DNA from: Scybalousia_A sp964626385
GTDB lineage: Bacteria; Bacteroidota; Bacteroidia; Bacteroidales; P3
DNA: 12,863 bases
Direction: 5' to 3'
Assembly (NCBI GenBank): GCA_964626385.1
Contig: CAZVEO010000072.1
Location: 1-12,863 of the forward strand
Part shown: piece by piece, positions 1-7,130 of the stretch
Numbering within the stretch: position 1 is the first letter of the stretch
How the letters are laid out: every line of letters starts with the position of its first letter
Program-made: the position numbers and the translations under genes
Notes under the pieces: generated by a model
The model's database searches: none
Seen by the model: only the letters and a program-made list of their open reading frames with translations
What the model was told of the DNA's origin: nothing

Positions 1-1036
1 ATTTATCCAATATCCCAACTATCCTCTTTTGCTCCTCCATCGACGGAATAGGAATCTCAAGAGTTTTCACTTTACTACTATTTAACCCCGGTATTCCTGC
101 ACCATGTTTTGATTGCATCAATATTTGCTCGGAGTTCTTTAAAGCAAAATACAAATATCTGTTATTAAGTAATTCACTATTAGGTTTAACAACAAAACAA
201 TGCGCACCAGCATAGAATCTACAACTCATCCAATTAACATAACCAGCAGACGCTCCTCCTTGTGATATGGTTATTGTGTTTGCTTCTTCGTTATAAATTT
301 CAGCAAAGCCCGATGGACTAATACCACCATTCAATACAGGATATGTTCCAGTTGTTAACATATCTCTTTTATTAAATTGTATGCCTGTATAAATATTAAT
401 AAACTCTCCTAACTTTCTGTAAATTACTTGGTTCTCCCCCCCTCCCCCGTTAATGTTATCAAAGGTAAGTAGTTTATCTCTATAATATTGATATTGTTTT
501 TTTCTTGCCTCTAACTCCGCCTCTAACTCCGCCTCTAACTCCGCCTCTAACTCCGTAAACTTATCCAATATCCTTACTATCTCCTCTTGAACAACCATCG
601 GCGGAAGCGGAATGAGAATTTCGGACATTTGATTAGTCATTAATTTTGGATTACCCATACCTGAATAAACATATTTATGCGCTTGAATTGATAACCAATA
701 GTATAGAAAACGTAACAAAAGTTTATCTGATTTAAGTTCTATTAAACCACAAACATTAGTGATATTAAACTTACCTTTTCTATGAAAAATAGTACCAGCA
801 TAAGCACCATCAGTAGTCCAAGTTAAAAACTCCCCATTGTAGTCAAATGTATTAATAAAACCAAGAACACCGTTATTTGTAGTTTGAGACGAATAAACAG
901 GGTATATACCCGAATGATATCGTAAATATGTTTTAGAAATAACCCTTCCTCTAATCAAATTAGCTAAAGTATTTAATTTTTTATATTCTACTCCGTTGGG
1001 GCAGTGCTGTTGTATAAGGTCTTGTAAAGTACTCAT
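1..1036 (-). CDS. hsdS: Type I restriction-modification specificity subunit HsdS (partial, C-terminus outside window)
   Basis: Specificity subunit that gives a type I restriction-modification complex its DNA target and docks two HsdM subunits. The frame is open from the ATG at 1036 to the window edge, about 345 codons, so roughly the last 40-60 residues of a usual ~400-residue protein are missing. Two half-repeats are visible. The first recognition domain covers about residues 1-150 and ends in a conserved helix with IPLPPMVVQEEIVRILDKF, near 152-170. The second recognition domain follows from about 200 and reaches the matching IPIPSMEEQKRIVGILDK at the edge. Between them lies a helical spacer made of four ELEA units, followed by ARKKQYQYYRDKLL, typical of type IC HsdS. 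A Gly4-Glu stretch (residues 197-201) comes from a G-rich tract. The start is 14 bp after hsdM, so the two are co-transcribed. The family call is firm; the target sequence cannot be predicted. Confidence 0.93.
   Translation of the reverse strand, partial: MSTLQDLIQQHCPNGVEYKKLNTLANLIRGRVISKTYLRYHSGIYPVYSSQTTNNGVLGFINTFDYNGEFLTWTTDGAYAGTIFHRKGKFNITNVCGLIELKSDKLLLRFLYYWLSIQAHKYVYSGMGNPKLMTNQMSEILIPLPPMVVQEEIVRILDKFTELEAELEAELEAELEARKKQYQYYRDKLLTFDNINGGGGENQVIYRKLGEFINIYTGIQFNKRDMLTTGTYPVLNGGISPSGFAEIYNEEANTITISQGGASAGYVNWMSCRFYAGAHCFVVKPNSELLNNRYLYFALKNSEQILMQSKHGAGIPGLNSSKVKTLEIPIPSMEEQKRIVGILDK
436..448 (-). repeat. G-rich tract (G5-A-G7 on the coding strand) in hsdS, candidate phase-variation site
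   Basis: The plus strand reads C7, T, C5; the coding strand therefore has G5, A, G7, encoding Gly197-Gly200 and the first base of Glu201. Such a tract is out of character in this AT-rich sequence. Removing one G gives a TAA within four codons of the tract (about 203 residues). Adding one G gives a TAA after about 14 further codons (about 214 residues). The tract lies directly after the central helix, so either shift leaves a half-HsdS with one recognition domain and one spacer. Confidence 0.8.
507..554 (-). repeat. Four perfect tandem 12-bp repeats in the hsdS spacer helix
   Basis: On the plus strand the unit GCCTCTAACTCC occurs four times head to tail at 507-518, 519-530, 531-542 and 543-554 with no mismatch. 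Each unit encodes one four-residue turn of the LEAE/ELEA type, giving the spacer TELEAELEAELEAELEA. The repeats sit in the central conserved helix that sets the distance between the two recognition domains. This is the position of the TAEL repeats of EcoR124-type HsdS, where copy number changes target spacing. Perfect identity at the DNA level suggests recent slippage or recombination. Confidence 0.95.
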
Positions 1037-1050
1037 AAGATATTTTGTTT

Positions 1051-2658
1051 CTATGCTGATTCTAAGTCGTAAACTATTTGGTCAATCGCTTTACGCAAAG
1101 TTTGTTGTCTTTCCACTATGGTGGCAATATTTGCGTTCAATTCTTTAATGTTTACTTTCTCAGAAGTGTCCTCTGGTTCTACGTATGAAGATACACTGAG
1201 ATTGGCTTCATTTTTTAGAATATCATCATTGCTCACAAGACAAGAGAAATGCTTGGTTTCTTTTCTATCTATGTGGGTGGAATAAATCTTTTGAATGTTT
1301 TCTTCGGAAAGTTTGTTCTTGTTGCCCTCGTGGATGAACTCTTTGGAAGCATCAATAAATAGAATGTTAGCGTCTTTCTTACTTTTCTTTAAAACAATAA
1401 TACAAGTTGCTATTGAGACACCAAAGAAAAGATTATCGGGGAGTTGGATAACTGTATCAACGTAGTTGTTTTTTATAAGGTATTCTCTTATCTTCTTTTC
1501 TGCATTGCCACGATAAAGCACGCCGGGAAATTCTACAATTGCAGCCGTGCCGTCAGTAGAGAGCCATGAAAGGATATGCATAACAAAGGCAAGGTCGGCT
1601 TTACTCGCAGGTGCCAATACGCCAGCAGGAGCAAAACGACTATCATTGATAAGTAAAGGATTTGTATTGCCTGCCCATTTAATAGAATAAGGTGGATTGG
1701 AAACTATTGCGCCAAAAGGCTCAAAGTCATAATGTTTAGGCTCTGTAAGTGTATCGCCGTGTTGAATATCAAACTTATCAAAGCCCATACCATGCAAGAA
1801 CATATTTATACGACAAAGATTGTAAGTAGTAATATTTATCTCCTGACCAAACAATGAAGGGCAAGAGTCTTTCATTATCTTTTTGAATTGCAACAATAAT
1901 GAGCCTGAGCCACAAGCAGGGTCGTAAGCTTTGTTTATATGTTTTCTTTCTGCTATAGCTATTAAGGTAAGCAAGCGAGAAACCTCTTGAGGAGTAAAGA
2001 ATTCTCCGCCACTCTTACCTGCATTGCTTGCATACATAGTCATAAGAAACTCGTATGCATCGCCAAAAGTGTCATTAAGCGTTTCGTTTATATCGGCTCC
2101 AAGGTTAAGACCTGCTATAGCGTCAAGTATTTTTACAAGTTTCTCATTGCGTTGCTTAACAGTTGCACCAAGCTTATTGCTATTAGCATCTATATCAGAA
2201 AACAACCCTTTAAGGTCTTGTTCTGATTGCGAGCCTTTGGCTGACTGCTCTATATTTTTAAAAATATCTGTAAGGGTTACATTAAGATTTTCATTTTTAG
2301 AGGCTTGTTTTTGTACATTGGCAAATAGTTCAGAAGGTAAAACAAAATACCCCTTTTCATCAACCATTGTTTTTTGACCATACTCAGCCTCCTTATCAGA
2401 AAGATTTTCATAATTAAATTTCTCATCACCAGATTCCTTGGCACGCCTATTGGCATACTTGGTAATATCCTCCGAAATAAAACGATAGAAAAGCATTCCA
2501 AGTACATAATTTTTAAAATCCCAACCATCTACACTTCCTCTCAAATCGTTGGCTATCTGCCAAATGGTTCTGTGCAATTCTGCTCTTTCCTGCTCTTTTG
2601 TTCTTGTTTCAATTGTTTGTGTTTTTTCTTGTTTTATTGTTGCTCTACTCTTTGCCAT
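1051..2658 (-). CDS. hsdM: Type I restriction-modification DNA adenine methyltransferase HsdM
   Basis: Modification subunit of a type I system. It transfers a methyl group from S-adenosylmethionine to the N6 of adenine in the target chosen by HsdS. The 535-residue protein has the usual full length. The N-terminal helical domain carries AELHRTIWQIANDLRGSVDGWDFKNYVLGML in two adjoining pieces (residues 27-56), very close to EcoR124I HsdM as I recall it. GEFFTP at 218-223 opens the catalytic domain; DPACGSG at 246-252 is the SAM-binding motif I; NPPY at 321-324 is the catalytic motif IV of N6-adenine enzymes. The ATG at 2658 is the first in frame and lies just downstream of a TAnnTTTG promoter element. 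hsdS follows after 14 bp. The restriction gene hsdR is not in the window and could lie beyond the left edge. No damage is visible. Confidence 0.97.
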   Translation of the reverse strand: MAKSRATIKQEKTQTIETRTKEQERAELHRTIWQIANDLRGSVDGWDFKNYVLGMLFYRFISEDITKYANRRAKESGDEKFNYENLSDKEAEYGQKTMVDEKGYFVLPSELFANVQKQASKNENLNVTLTDIFKNIEQSAKGSQSEQDLKGLFSDIDANSNKLGATVKQRNEKLVKILDAIAGLNLGADINETLNDTFGDAYEFLMTMYASNAGKSGGEFFTPQEVSRLLTLIAIAERKHINKAYDPACGSGSLLLQFKKIMKDSCPSLFGQEINITTYNLCRINMFLHGMGFDKFDIQHGDTLTEPKHYDFEPFGAIVSNPPYSIKWAGNTNPLLINDSRFAPAGVLAPASKADLAFVMHILSWLSTDGTAAIVEFPGVLYRGNAEKKIREYLIKNNYVDTVIQLPDNLFFGVSIATCIIVLKKSKKDANILFIDASKEFIHEGNKNKLSEENIQKIYSTHIDRKETKHFSCLVSNDDILKNEANLSVSSYVEPEDTSEKVNIKELNANIATIVERQQTLRKAIDQIVYDLESA

Positions 2659-2700
2659 ATTGTTTTTTTATATGTTTTTTACCTGCTTATTTTATTTGTG

Positions 2701-2708
2701 CAAAGGTA
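2701..2708 (-). promoter_or_regulatory. Bacteroidota-type -7 element upstream of hsdM
   Basis: Read on the minus strand, 2708-2701 is TACCTTTG, an exact match to the TAnnTTTG -7 box. It sits 43 bp upstream of the hsdM ATG. No -33 TTTG at good spacing is obvious, so this rests on the -7 box and its place between the terminator of the previous operon and hsdM. Confidence 0.55.
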
Positions 2709-2756
2709 AGCAAATATTTGGACAATTTTTGTCAATGAAGTACTATTTTTTATATA

Positions 2757-2804
2757 GAAGAAAGAAAAAACTTGTTGCAAAGGATAAACAATTGCAACAA
2801 GTTT
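2757..2804 (-). terminator. Intrinsic terminator of the etfB-etfA-acyl-CoA dehydrogenase operon
   Basis: AAACTTGTTGCAA (2768-2780) and TTGCAACAAGTTT (2792-2804) form a perfect 13-bp stem around an 11-nt loop. In the minus-strand transcript the stem is followed by a U-rich tail (UUUCUUUCUUC after the UUU that ends the stem). It lies about 32 bp beyond the stop codon of the acyl-CoA dehydrogenase and just upstream of the hsdM promoter, so it separates the two units. Confidence 0.85.
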
Positions 2805-2836
2805 ATTAATGAACAATATAAATATTTATTATTTCT

Positions 2837-4564
2837 CTATTCTGTTAAAGATAGGTAGTCGTTAAGGTCTTTTTGTTCAAAGTTTAGAATAAAGGCTTTC
2901 CTTTCGGCTATCTTTTCTTGTGCCATTTTGGTCATTACTCTTGCAGATGACAAAAACTGCTCATCTCTATCAGAGTCCAAAATAAGCAAATGTGCCATTA
3001 TGATATAACCAGCCATTTCAACCAAACGTCTTGAGTTAAACTCGTGGGACTCACTTGCAGAGCCAAATTCATTGATTTTTGCTACGCATTGCTCAAAGTC
3101 TTCTCTCAAAGGTAAAAGAATATTTCGCAACTCTTGCAGAGCATCAGTATTTTTACCCGAAAGAGTTTGATTTTCGTATTCTTTTATTCTATTTAGATAA
3201 CCTCCTGAAACGACTCCTCTAATAGCAGCAACAACTTGCAATTGAGAAGTACCCTCATAGATAGTCAAAATTCTTGCATCTCTATACATTCTTTCGCAAG
3301 GGTAGTCTTTCATAAAGCCACTTCCACCATATACCTGTATACAATCATAAGTGTTTTGATTAGCATACTCAGAAGAGAATAACTTCAACAAAGGAGTAAA
3401 CATATCAGCCAAACGAGTGTAAGTCTTTAAAATTTGTCTCTCCTCTGGCTCAAGTTTTCTTTCTTTGGATATGGCCTCATAAACTTTATACATATCTACG
3501 CAACGAGCCGTTTCATACAACAACGCACGAGTAGCATCGGTCTTTGCTCTCATTTTGGCAAGCATTTCCCTTACTTGTTGGAATCTTATAATAGGTTTGC
3601 CAAATTGCTCTCTCTCATTAGCATATTGCAAAGCCTCTCTATAAGCTGCTTCACTCAAACCAACACTCTGAGCACCCACTCCAAGTCTTGCTCCATTCAT
3701 TAAGGACATTACATATTTGATAAGTCCCAACTTTCTTTCGCCGACCAATTGTGCAGGAGCATCGTTGAAAACAAGTTCTCCTGTAGGTGAGCCATGAATA
3801 CCAAGTTTATTCTCTGTTCTTCTTATGGTTACACCTCCGTCTCTTCTATCATAGACAAAATAAGAAAGTCCTCTACCGTCTGTTGTGCCTTCCTCAGAAC
3901 GAGCAAGCACAAGTTTTATATCAGCATCTCCGTTGGTAATAAAACGTTTTACTCCGTTAAGTCGCCAACAATTGTTTTTTTCGTCAAAAGTAGCTTTTAA
4001 TCTTACACTTTGCAAATCGCTACCAGCATCAGGTTCAGTCAAATCCATAGAACAAGTATAGCCTTGGTTTATCATAGGAAGATACTTGTTTTTTATCTCC
4101 TCGTTAGCAAATTCGTAAATAGTTTCAGCACAGTCCTGCAAGCCCCAAATGTTAGCAAAACCGCAGTCTCCCCTTGAAACTATTTCGGCAGCCATTACAT
4201 AAGGAACGTACGAAAAATTTAAACCTCCATATTGTCTTGGCAAAGAAAGTCCATAAACTCCGGCATCAGTCAAAGTTTTGTGATTTTCTTTGGTACCGTC
4301 AGCGTATATTATTGCGTTATTTTCTATTCTTACTCCCTGATTGTCTACACTTTCTGCATTATTAGCAAGTACCTCACCAGTTATCTCACCTATAAGAGAA
4401 AGCACTCTTTTATATGAGTCCATAGCGTCCTCAAAATCTTTTGGAGCATAATCATATTTGCCATAGTCCGCAAAATCTCTTTCTTTTAATCTTATGATTT
4501 CTTTCATCATAGGATTTTCCAACTGAAATTGCAAGCCCTTGTTATCTTCAAAAAAATTAGCCAT
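2837..4564 (-). CDS. Acyl-CoA dehydrogenase, long form with C-terminal extension
   Basis: FAD enzyme that forms an alpha,beta double bond in an acyl-CoA and passes the electrons to ETF. The 575-residue protein has the helical N-terminal domain, the beta domain with MDLTEPDAGSD (173-183) and GVKRFITNGDAD (204-215), and the C-terminal helical domain with NEREQFGKPI (316-325) and CIQVYGGSGFMKDYP (408-422). IYEGTSQLQ at 435-443 carries the Glu (residue 437) at the catalytic position of medium/short-chain members. Residues after about 455 form an extra helical region of ~120 residues beyond the 380-residue core, as in the longer bacterial subfamily common in Bacteroidota. Chain-length preference cannot be read from the sequence. 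It is the last gene after etfB and etfA, 33 bp downstream of etfA, so the ETF encoded there is almost certainly its partner. Confidence 0.95.
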   Translation of the reverse strand: MANFFEDNKGLQFQLENPMMKEIIRLKERDFADYGKYDYAPKDFEDAMDSYKRVLSLIGEITGEVLANNAESVDNQGVRIENNAIIYADGTKENHKTLTDAGVYGLSLPRQYGGLNFSYVPYVMAAEIVSRGDCGFANIWGLQDCAETIYEFANEEIKNKYLPMINQGYTCSMDLTEPDAGSDLQSVRLKATFDEKNNCWRLNGVKRFITNGDADIKLVLARSEEGTTDGRGLSYFVYDRRDGGVTIRRTENKLGIHGSPTGELVFNDAPAQLVGERKLGLIKYVMSLMNGARLGVGAQSVGLSEAAYREALQYANEREQFGKPIIRFQQVREMLAKMRAKTDATRALLYETARCVDMYKVYEAISKERKLEPEERQILKTYTRLADMFTPLLKLFSSEYANQNTYDCIQVYGGSGFMKDYPCERMYRDARILTIYEGTSQLQVVAAIRGVVSGGYLNRIKEYENQTLSGKNTDALQELRNILLPLREDFEQCVAKINEFGSASESHEFNSRRLVEMAGYIIMAHLLILDSDRDEQFLSSARVMTKMAQEKIAERKAFILNFEQKDLNDYLSLTE

Positions 4565-4597
4565 TATGATTTATTATTTATATTCTTAAACAAAAAA

Positions 4598-5623
4598 TTA
4601 TTTACTATTCTTCTTATAATACTGTATCAACTTAGGCACAACATCAAAAGCATCACCCACAATGGTATAATCCGCTATTGAATTCAAAGGTGCATTAACA
4701 TCAGTATTTATGCTTATGATTTTAGAACTTTCTTGCATACCTGCTCTGTGCTGTACGGCACCAGAAACTCCGCAACCTATGTAAAGTTTTGGTCTTACGG
4801 TTACTCCGGTTTGTCCAACTTGTCTTTCGTGCTCAGTCATTCCCGCATCCACAGCTGCTCTTGTTGCTCCAACTTCTCCTCCCAAAGTCTCAGCCAACTC
4901 ATGCAAAAGTTTGAAGCCCTCAGGTTTGGAAGCCATACCATAACCACCGCAAACAATGATTTGTGCGCCCTTGATGTTTATTTTTTGTTGCTCAATATGT
5001 CTTTCCAATATTTCTATACAAAAATCAGAAGCTTTAACATATTTATTTACATCAAGCTTATTCATTTCTCCTCTGTGGTTGGAGTTATATATTTCTTTTT
5101 TCATAACTCCTTCACGCACTGTTGCCATTTGAGGACGAGTGTTTGGGTTTACTATTGTTGCTATTATATTGCCTCCAAAAGCAGGACGTATCTGATAAAG
5201 AAGATTTTCTATTAATACTCCTTCTTTTTTATTCTCATACTCTCCTATTTCCAAAGAAGTACAATCAGCTGTAAGTCCACAACGCAAGAACGAAGCCACT
5301 CTCGGAGCCAAGTCTCTACCCACACTTGTGGCACCAAACAAGGCTATTTGAGGTTGTTTTTCCTTTATAAGTTGTGTAACTATAGAAAAATGAGGTAAAG
5401 TCTGATAAGGGAACAAACGCTTATCTTCTGCATAATTGATTATATCCACTCCATAAGGATAAAGAGTGTTTTCCAAATCCTCAACATCATTACCTGCAAC
5501 CACAGCCTCTACCTTTACTCCCAACTCGTCAGCAAGTTTTCTTGCCTTGCTTATAAGTTCAAGGCTAACGTCAGCAATATGGTTTTCTTCTGTTATCTCG
5601 CAATAAACAAAAACATTATTCAT
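4598..5623 (-). CDS. etfA: Electron transfer flavoprotein alpha subunit
   Basis: Large subunit of the heterodimeric ETF, which carries FAD and shuttles electrons between the neighbouring acyl-CoA dehydrogenase and other redox partners in the cytoplasm. The 341-residue protein has normal length. Its N-terminal ETF domain begins MNNVFVYCEITE. The C-terminal FAD domain is clear: GGEVGATRAAVDAGM (248-262), RQVGQTGVTVRPKLYIGCG (267-285), SGAVQHRAGM (287-296) and INTDVNAP (305-312), with the closing ADYTIVGD. The start is 4 bp after the etfB stop, which implies tight co-translation. Whether this ETF bifurcates electrons or only carries them cannot be decided by eye. Confidence 0.97.
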   Translation of the reverse strand: MNNVFVYCEITEENHIADVSLELISKARKLADELGVKVEAVVAGNDVEDLENTLYPYGVDIINYAEDKRLFPYQTLPHFSIVTQLIKEKQPQIALFGATSVGRDLAPRVASFLRCGLTADCTSLEIGEYENKKEGVLIENLLYQIRPAFGGNIIATIVNPNTRPQMATVREGVMKKEIYNSNHRGEMNKLDVNKYVKASDFCIEILERHIEQQKINIKGAQIIVCGGYGMASKPEGFKLLHELAETLGGEVGATRAAVDAGMTEHERQVGQTGVTVRPKLYIGCGVSGAVQHRAGMQESSKIISINTDVNAPLNSIADYTIVGDAFDVVPKLIQYYKKNSK

Positions 5624-5627
5624 ATCT

Positions 5628-6497
5628 TTATCCTATTATATGTGTATCTATTAAATTCTTTACCAAATTGTCCAAATTTTCCTCTGTTGGTTCCAATTGA
5701 ACGTTTTCTTTTTGAGAAAGGACAACATTATCTATTCGTTTAACCTTTGTAGGAGAGCCATTTAAACCTATTCTCTCATCCTCTGCTTTAACATCAGCAG
5801 CACTCCACTCCTCTATTTTCAAATAAGGAAAAGCCTCCCAAATACTTGTATCAAGACCTTGAGTCTGAGCCTCAGAAGGAGAAAATGCGTGTTTGTATTT
5901 CATTACACGTTTAGCATTATAGAACCTGCAAGGTTTTGCTGAGGAATGTACAGTAATAAGCAAAGGAAATTTTGCTTTAACAACCTCTACACCTCTTTCC
6001 AAACGGCGTTTTATGGTAATATCATTTTGATTTACATCCAACAACTCTTCTGCATATGTAATTTGAGGGATTTCAAGTTTTTCCGCGGTTTGAGGACCAA
6101 CCTGAGCAGTATCTCCGTCTATGGCTTGTCTTCCTCCAAAAACAATATCAAATTTTCCTATCTTTCTTACTGCTTGTGAAATAGCATAGGAAGTAGCCAA
6201 AGTATCACTCGCCGCAAGTTTTCTATCAGAAAGAACAACACCCCTATCGGCACCTCTAAACATAGAATCTCTCATTATTTCTGCTGCACGAGAAGGTCCC
6301 ATTGTTAAAATGGTTATTTCCGTGCCAGGAATTCTGTCTTTTATTTCAAGAGCCATTTCCAAAGCATTTAAATCCTCAGGGTTATAAATTGCCGGAAGGG
6401 CACCTCTATTAACTGTACCCTCGGGTGTCATTGCATCTTTGCCAACATTCCTTGTATCAGGTACCTGTTTTGCTAAAACTACTATCTTTAAACTCAT
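5628..6497 (-). CDS. etfB: Electron transfer flavoprotein beta subunit
   Basis: Small ETF subunit, which binds AMP or a second FAD next to the alpha subunit. It opens with KIVVLAKQVPDT (residues 4-15) and has YNPEDLNALEMALEIKD (38-54). GGRQAIDGDTAQVGPQTAEK (111-130) holds the family's nucleotide-binding DGDTAQVGP signature. At 289 residues it is somewhat longer than the ~255-residue mitochondrial type, through a C-terminal tail that wraps the alpha subunit in related proteins. It is the first gene of the operon. The ATG at 6497 has an A/T-rich leader without a Shine-Dalgarno motif, and the probable -7 box is 76 bp upstream. The leader contains a tandem CATTAGTATT/CATTAGTATC pair (6514-6533). 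Confidence 0.97.
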   Translation of the reverse strand: MSLKIVVLAKQVPDTRNVGKDAMTPEGTVNRGALPAIYNPEDLNALEMALEIKDRIPGTEITILTMGPSRAAEIMRDSMFRGADRGVVLSDRKLAASDTLATSYAISQAVRKIGKFDIVFGGRQAIDGDTAQVGPQTAEKLEIPQITYAEELLDVNQNDITIKRRLERGVEVVKAKFPLLITVHSSAKPCRFYNAKRVMKYKHAFSPSEAQTQGLDTSIWEAFPYLKIEEWSAADVKAEDERIGLNGSPTKVKRIDNVVLSQKENVQLEPTEENLDNLVKNLIDTHIIG

Positions 6498-6572
6498 TAT
6501 ATATTTAAATTTTCATTAGTATTCATTAGTATCTTTCTACTCTAAAAATTAACCGACTCACCGATTATTTTG

Positions 6573-6580
6573 CAAAGATA
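6573..6580 (-). promoter_or_regulatory. Bacteroidota-type -7 element of the etf operon
   Basis: On the minus strand 6580-6573 reads TATCTTTG, an exact TAnnTTTG match. It gives an untranslated leader of about 65-70 nt before etfB. Directly upstream is a run of T (A on the plus strand, 6582-6592); the -33 region is weak. Confidence 0.6.
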
Positions 6581-6665
6581 GAAAAAAAAAAACTAATCAC
6601 ACCCATTTTACTTATTTTTTCTATCTTGTTGGTGTTGGTTGTAATAAGTTAGCATAAGTTAACGC

Positions 6666-6697
6666 TAACTCGGTGTAAGAAATTGGTGAAAAAAAAT
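6666..6697 (+). mobile_element. Solitary IS982-type terminal sequence
   Basis: TAACTCGGTGTAAGAAATTG followed by GTGAAAAAAAAT matches the transposase-proximal end of the IS982-type element at 12772-12805 (opposite strand) at all but one of 32 positions. No transposase and no second end occur nearby, so this is either the scar of a mostly deleted element or an end captured by rearrangement. Just outside it, AGTTAGC (6647-6653) and GCTAACT (6664-6670) form a 7-bp inverted repeat that overlaps the end. Confidence 0.6.
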
Positions 6698-6890
6698 TTT
6701 TCGGGAAATCGCGTAAATACATAGTTAAAAGCAAAAAATAAGGGTGCTACTACTGATTATCAATGAGTTAACCTTTTTCGAAGGGTCAAAATTGGGCATT
6801 TTTCTTGATTTTCAGCGTTTTCGAGAGGTTTTTTGAAGAAAAATTTTTTCAAAACGGGATTTTACAAAAATGAATCTTCGTTTTATTTCG

Positions 6891-6928
6891 ACGAATCTTC
6901 GTTTCGATTTCTCGAAACGAAGATTCGT
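6891..6928. repeat. Perfect 17-bp stem hairpin
   Basis: ACGAATCTTCGTTTCGA (6891-6907) and TCGAAACGAAGATTCGT (6912-6928) form a perfect 17-bp stem with a 4-nt loop. A third copy of the core, GAATCTTCGTTT, stands just upstream at 6872-6883. There is no T-run on either side, so an intrinsic terminator is unlikely. It is the strongest secondary structure in the 900-bp gene-free stretch and may be the core of a structured RNA or a protein-binding site. Confidence 0.85.
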
Positions 6929-6997
6929 TATTGTTGATTATCAAGTAGTTACAAGGATAAAAATCGTTAATTTTGTGGCAGGTATCTTTTTCTCTTA

Positions 6998-7029
6998 CAA
7001 AGTTACGAACATTTTTTGACCTGACCAAA
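6998..7029 (-). promoter_or_regulatory. Complete -33/-7 promoter match in the gene-free region
   Basis: On the minus strand TTTG (7029-7026) and TAACTTTG (7005-6998) are separated by 20 bp, a good match to the Bacteroides-type TTTG / TAnnTTTG promoter. Transcription would start near 6991 and run leftward through the 17-bp hairpin toward etfB, about 490 bp away. It may drive a small RNA or a long alternative etf leader. Sequence match only. Confidence 0.4.
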
Positions 7030-7130
7030 CGCGTGCACGTTTTTATTTTGTAACTTATTGATAATCAGTAAACCGATTCTTTTGTTTTTCTTTTTGTTAT
7101 TTTTTTGTTTTTTTCTTTTTATAGGTTACA

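Larger units (their letters stand above)
6752..7069. repeat. About 318-bp segment bounded by 19-bp inverted repeats, with a third internal copy
   Basis: ACTGATTATCAATGAGTTA (6752-6770) is repeated in inverse orientation at 7051-7069 with one mismatch. A related copy in the left orientation, TGATTATCAAGTAGTTACAA, is at 6935-6954. The core TGATTATCAA is itself nearly palindromic. The segment has no open reading frame of note, but holds a strong hairpin (6891-6928) and a promoter-like site (6998-7029). I do not recognise it. It could be a small non-autonomous element or a regulatory or RNA-coding region. No target-site duplication is evident. Confidence 0.7.

Noticed and set aside
2709..2735. 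TTGGACAATTTTTGTCAA as an operator for hsdM
   Set aside because: The inverted repeat is imperfect and short, in AT-rich DNA; not enough to call a binding site.
4733..5215. 160-codon plus-strand open frame inside etfA
   Set aside because: It is antisense to a clearly conserved gene, rich in Cys/Ser/Tyr, with no recognisable motif.
6891..6928. Intrinsic terminator
   Set aside because: The stem is perfect but neither strand has a T-run directly after it.
6752..7069. Replication origin with DnaA boxes
   Set aside because: TTATCAATA-like sites differ from TTATCCACA at too many positions, and no origin-associated gene or A/T unwinding arrangement is visible.
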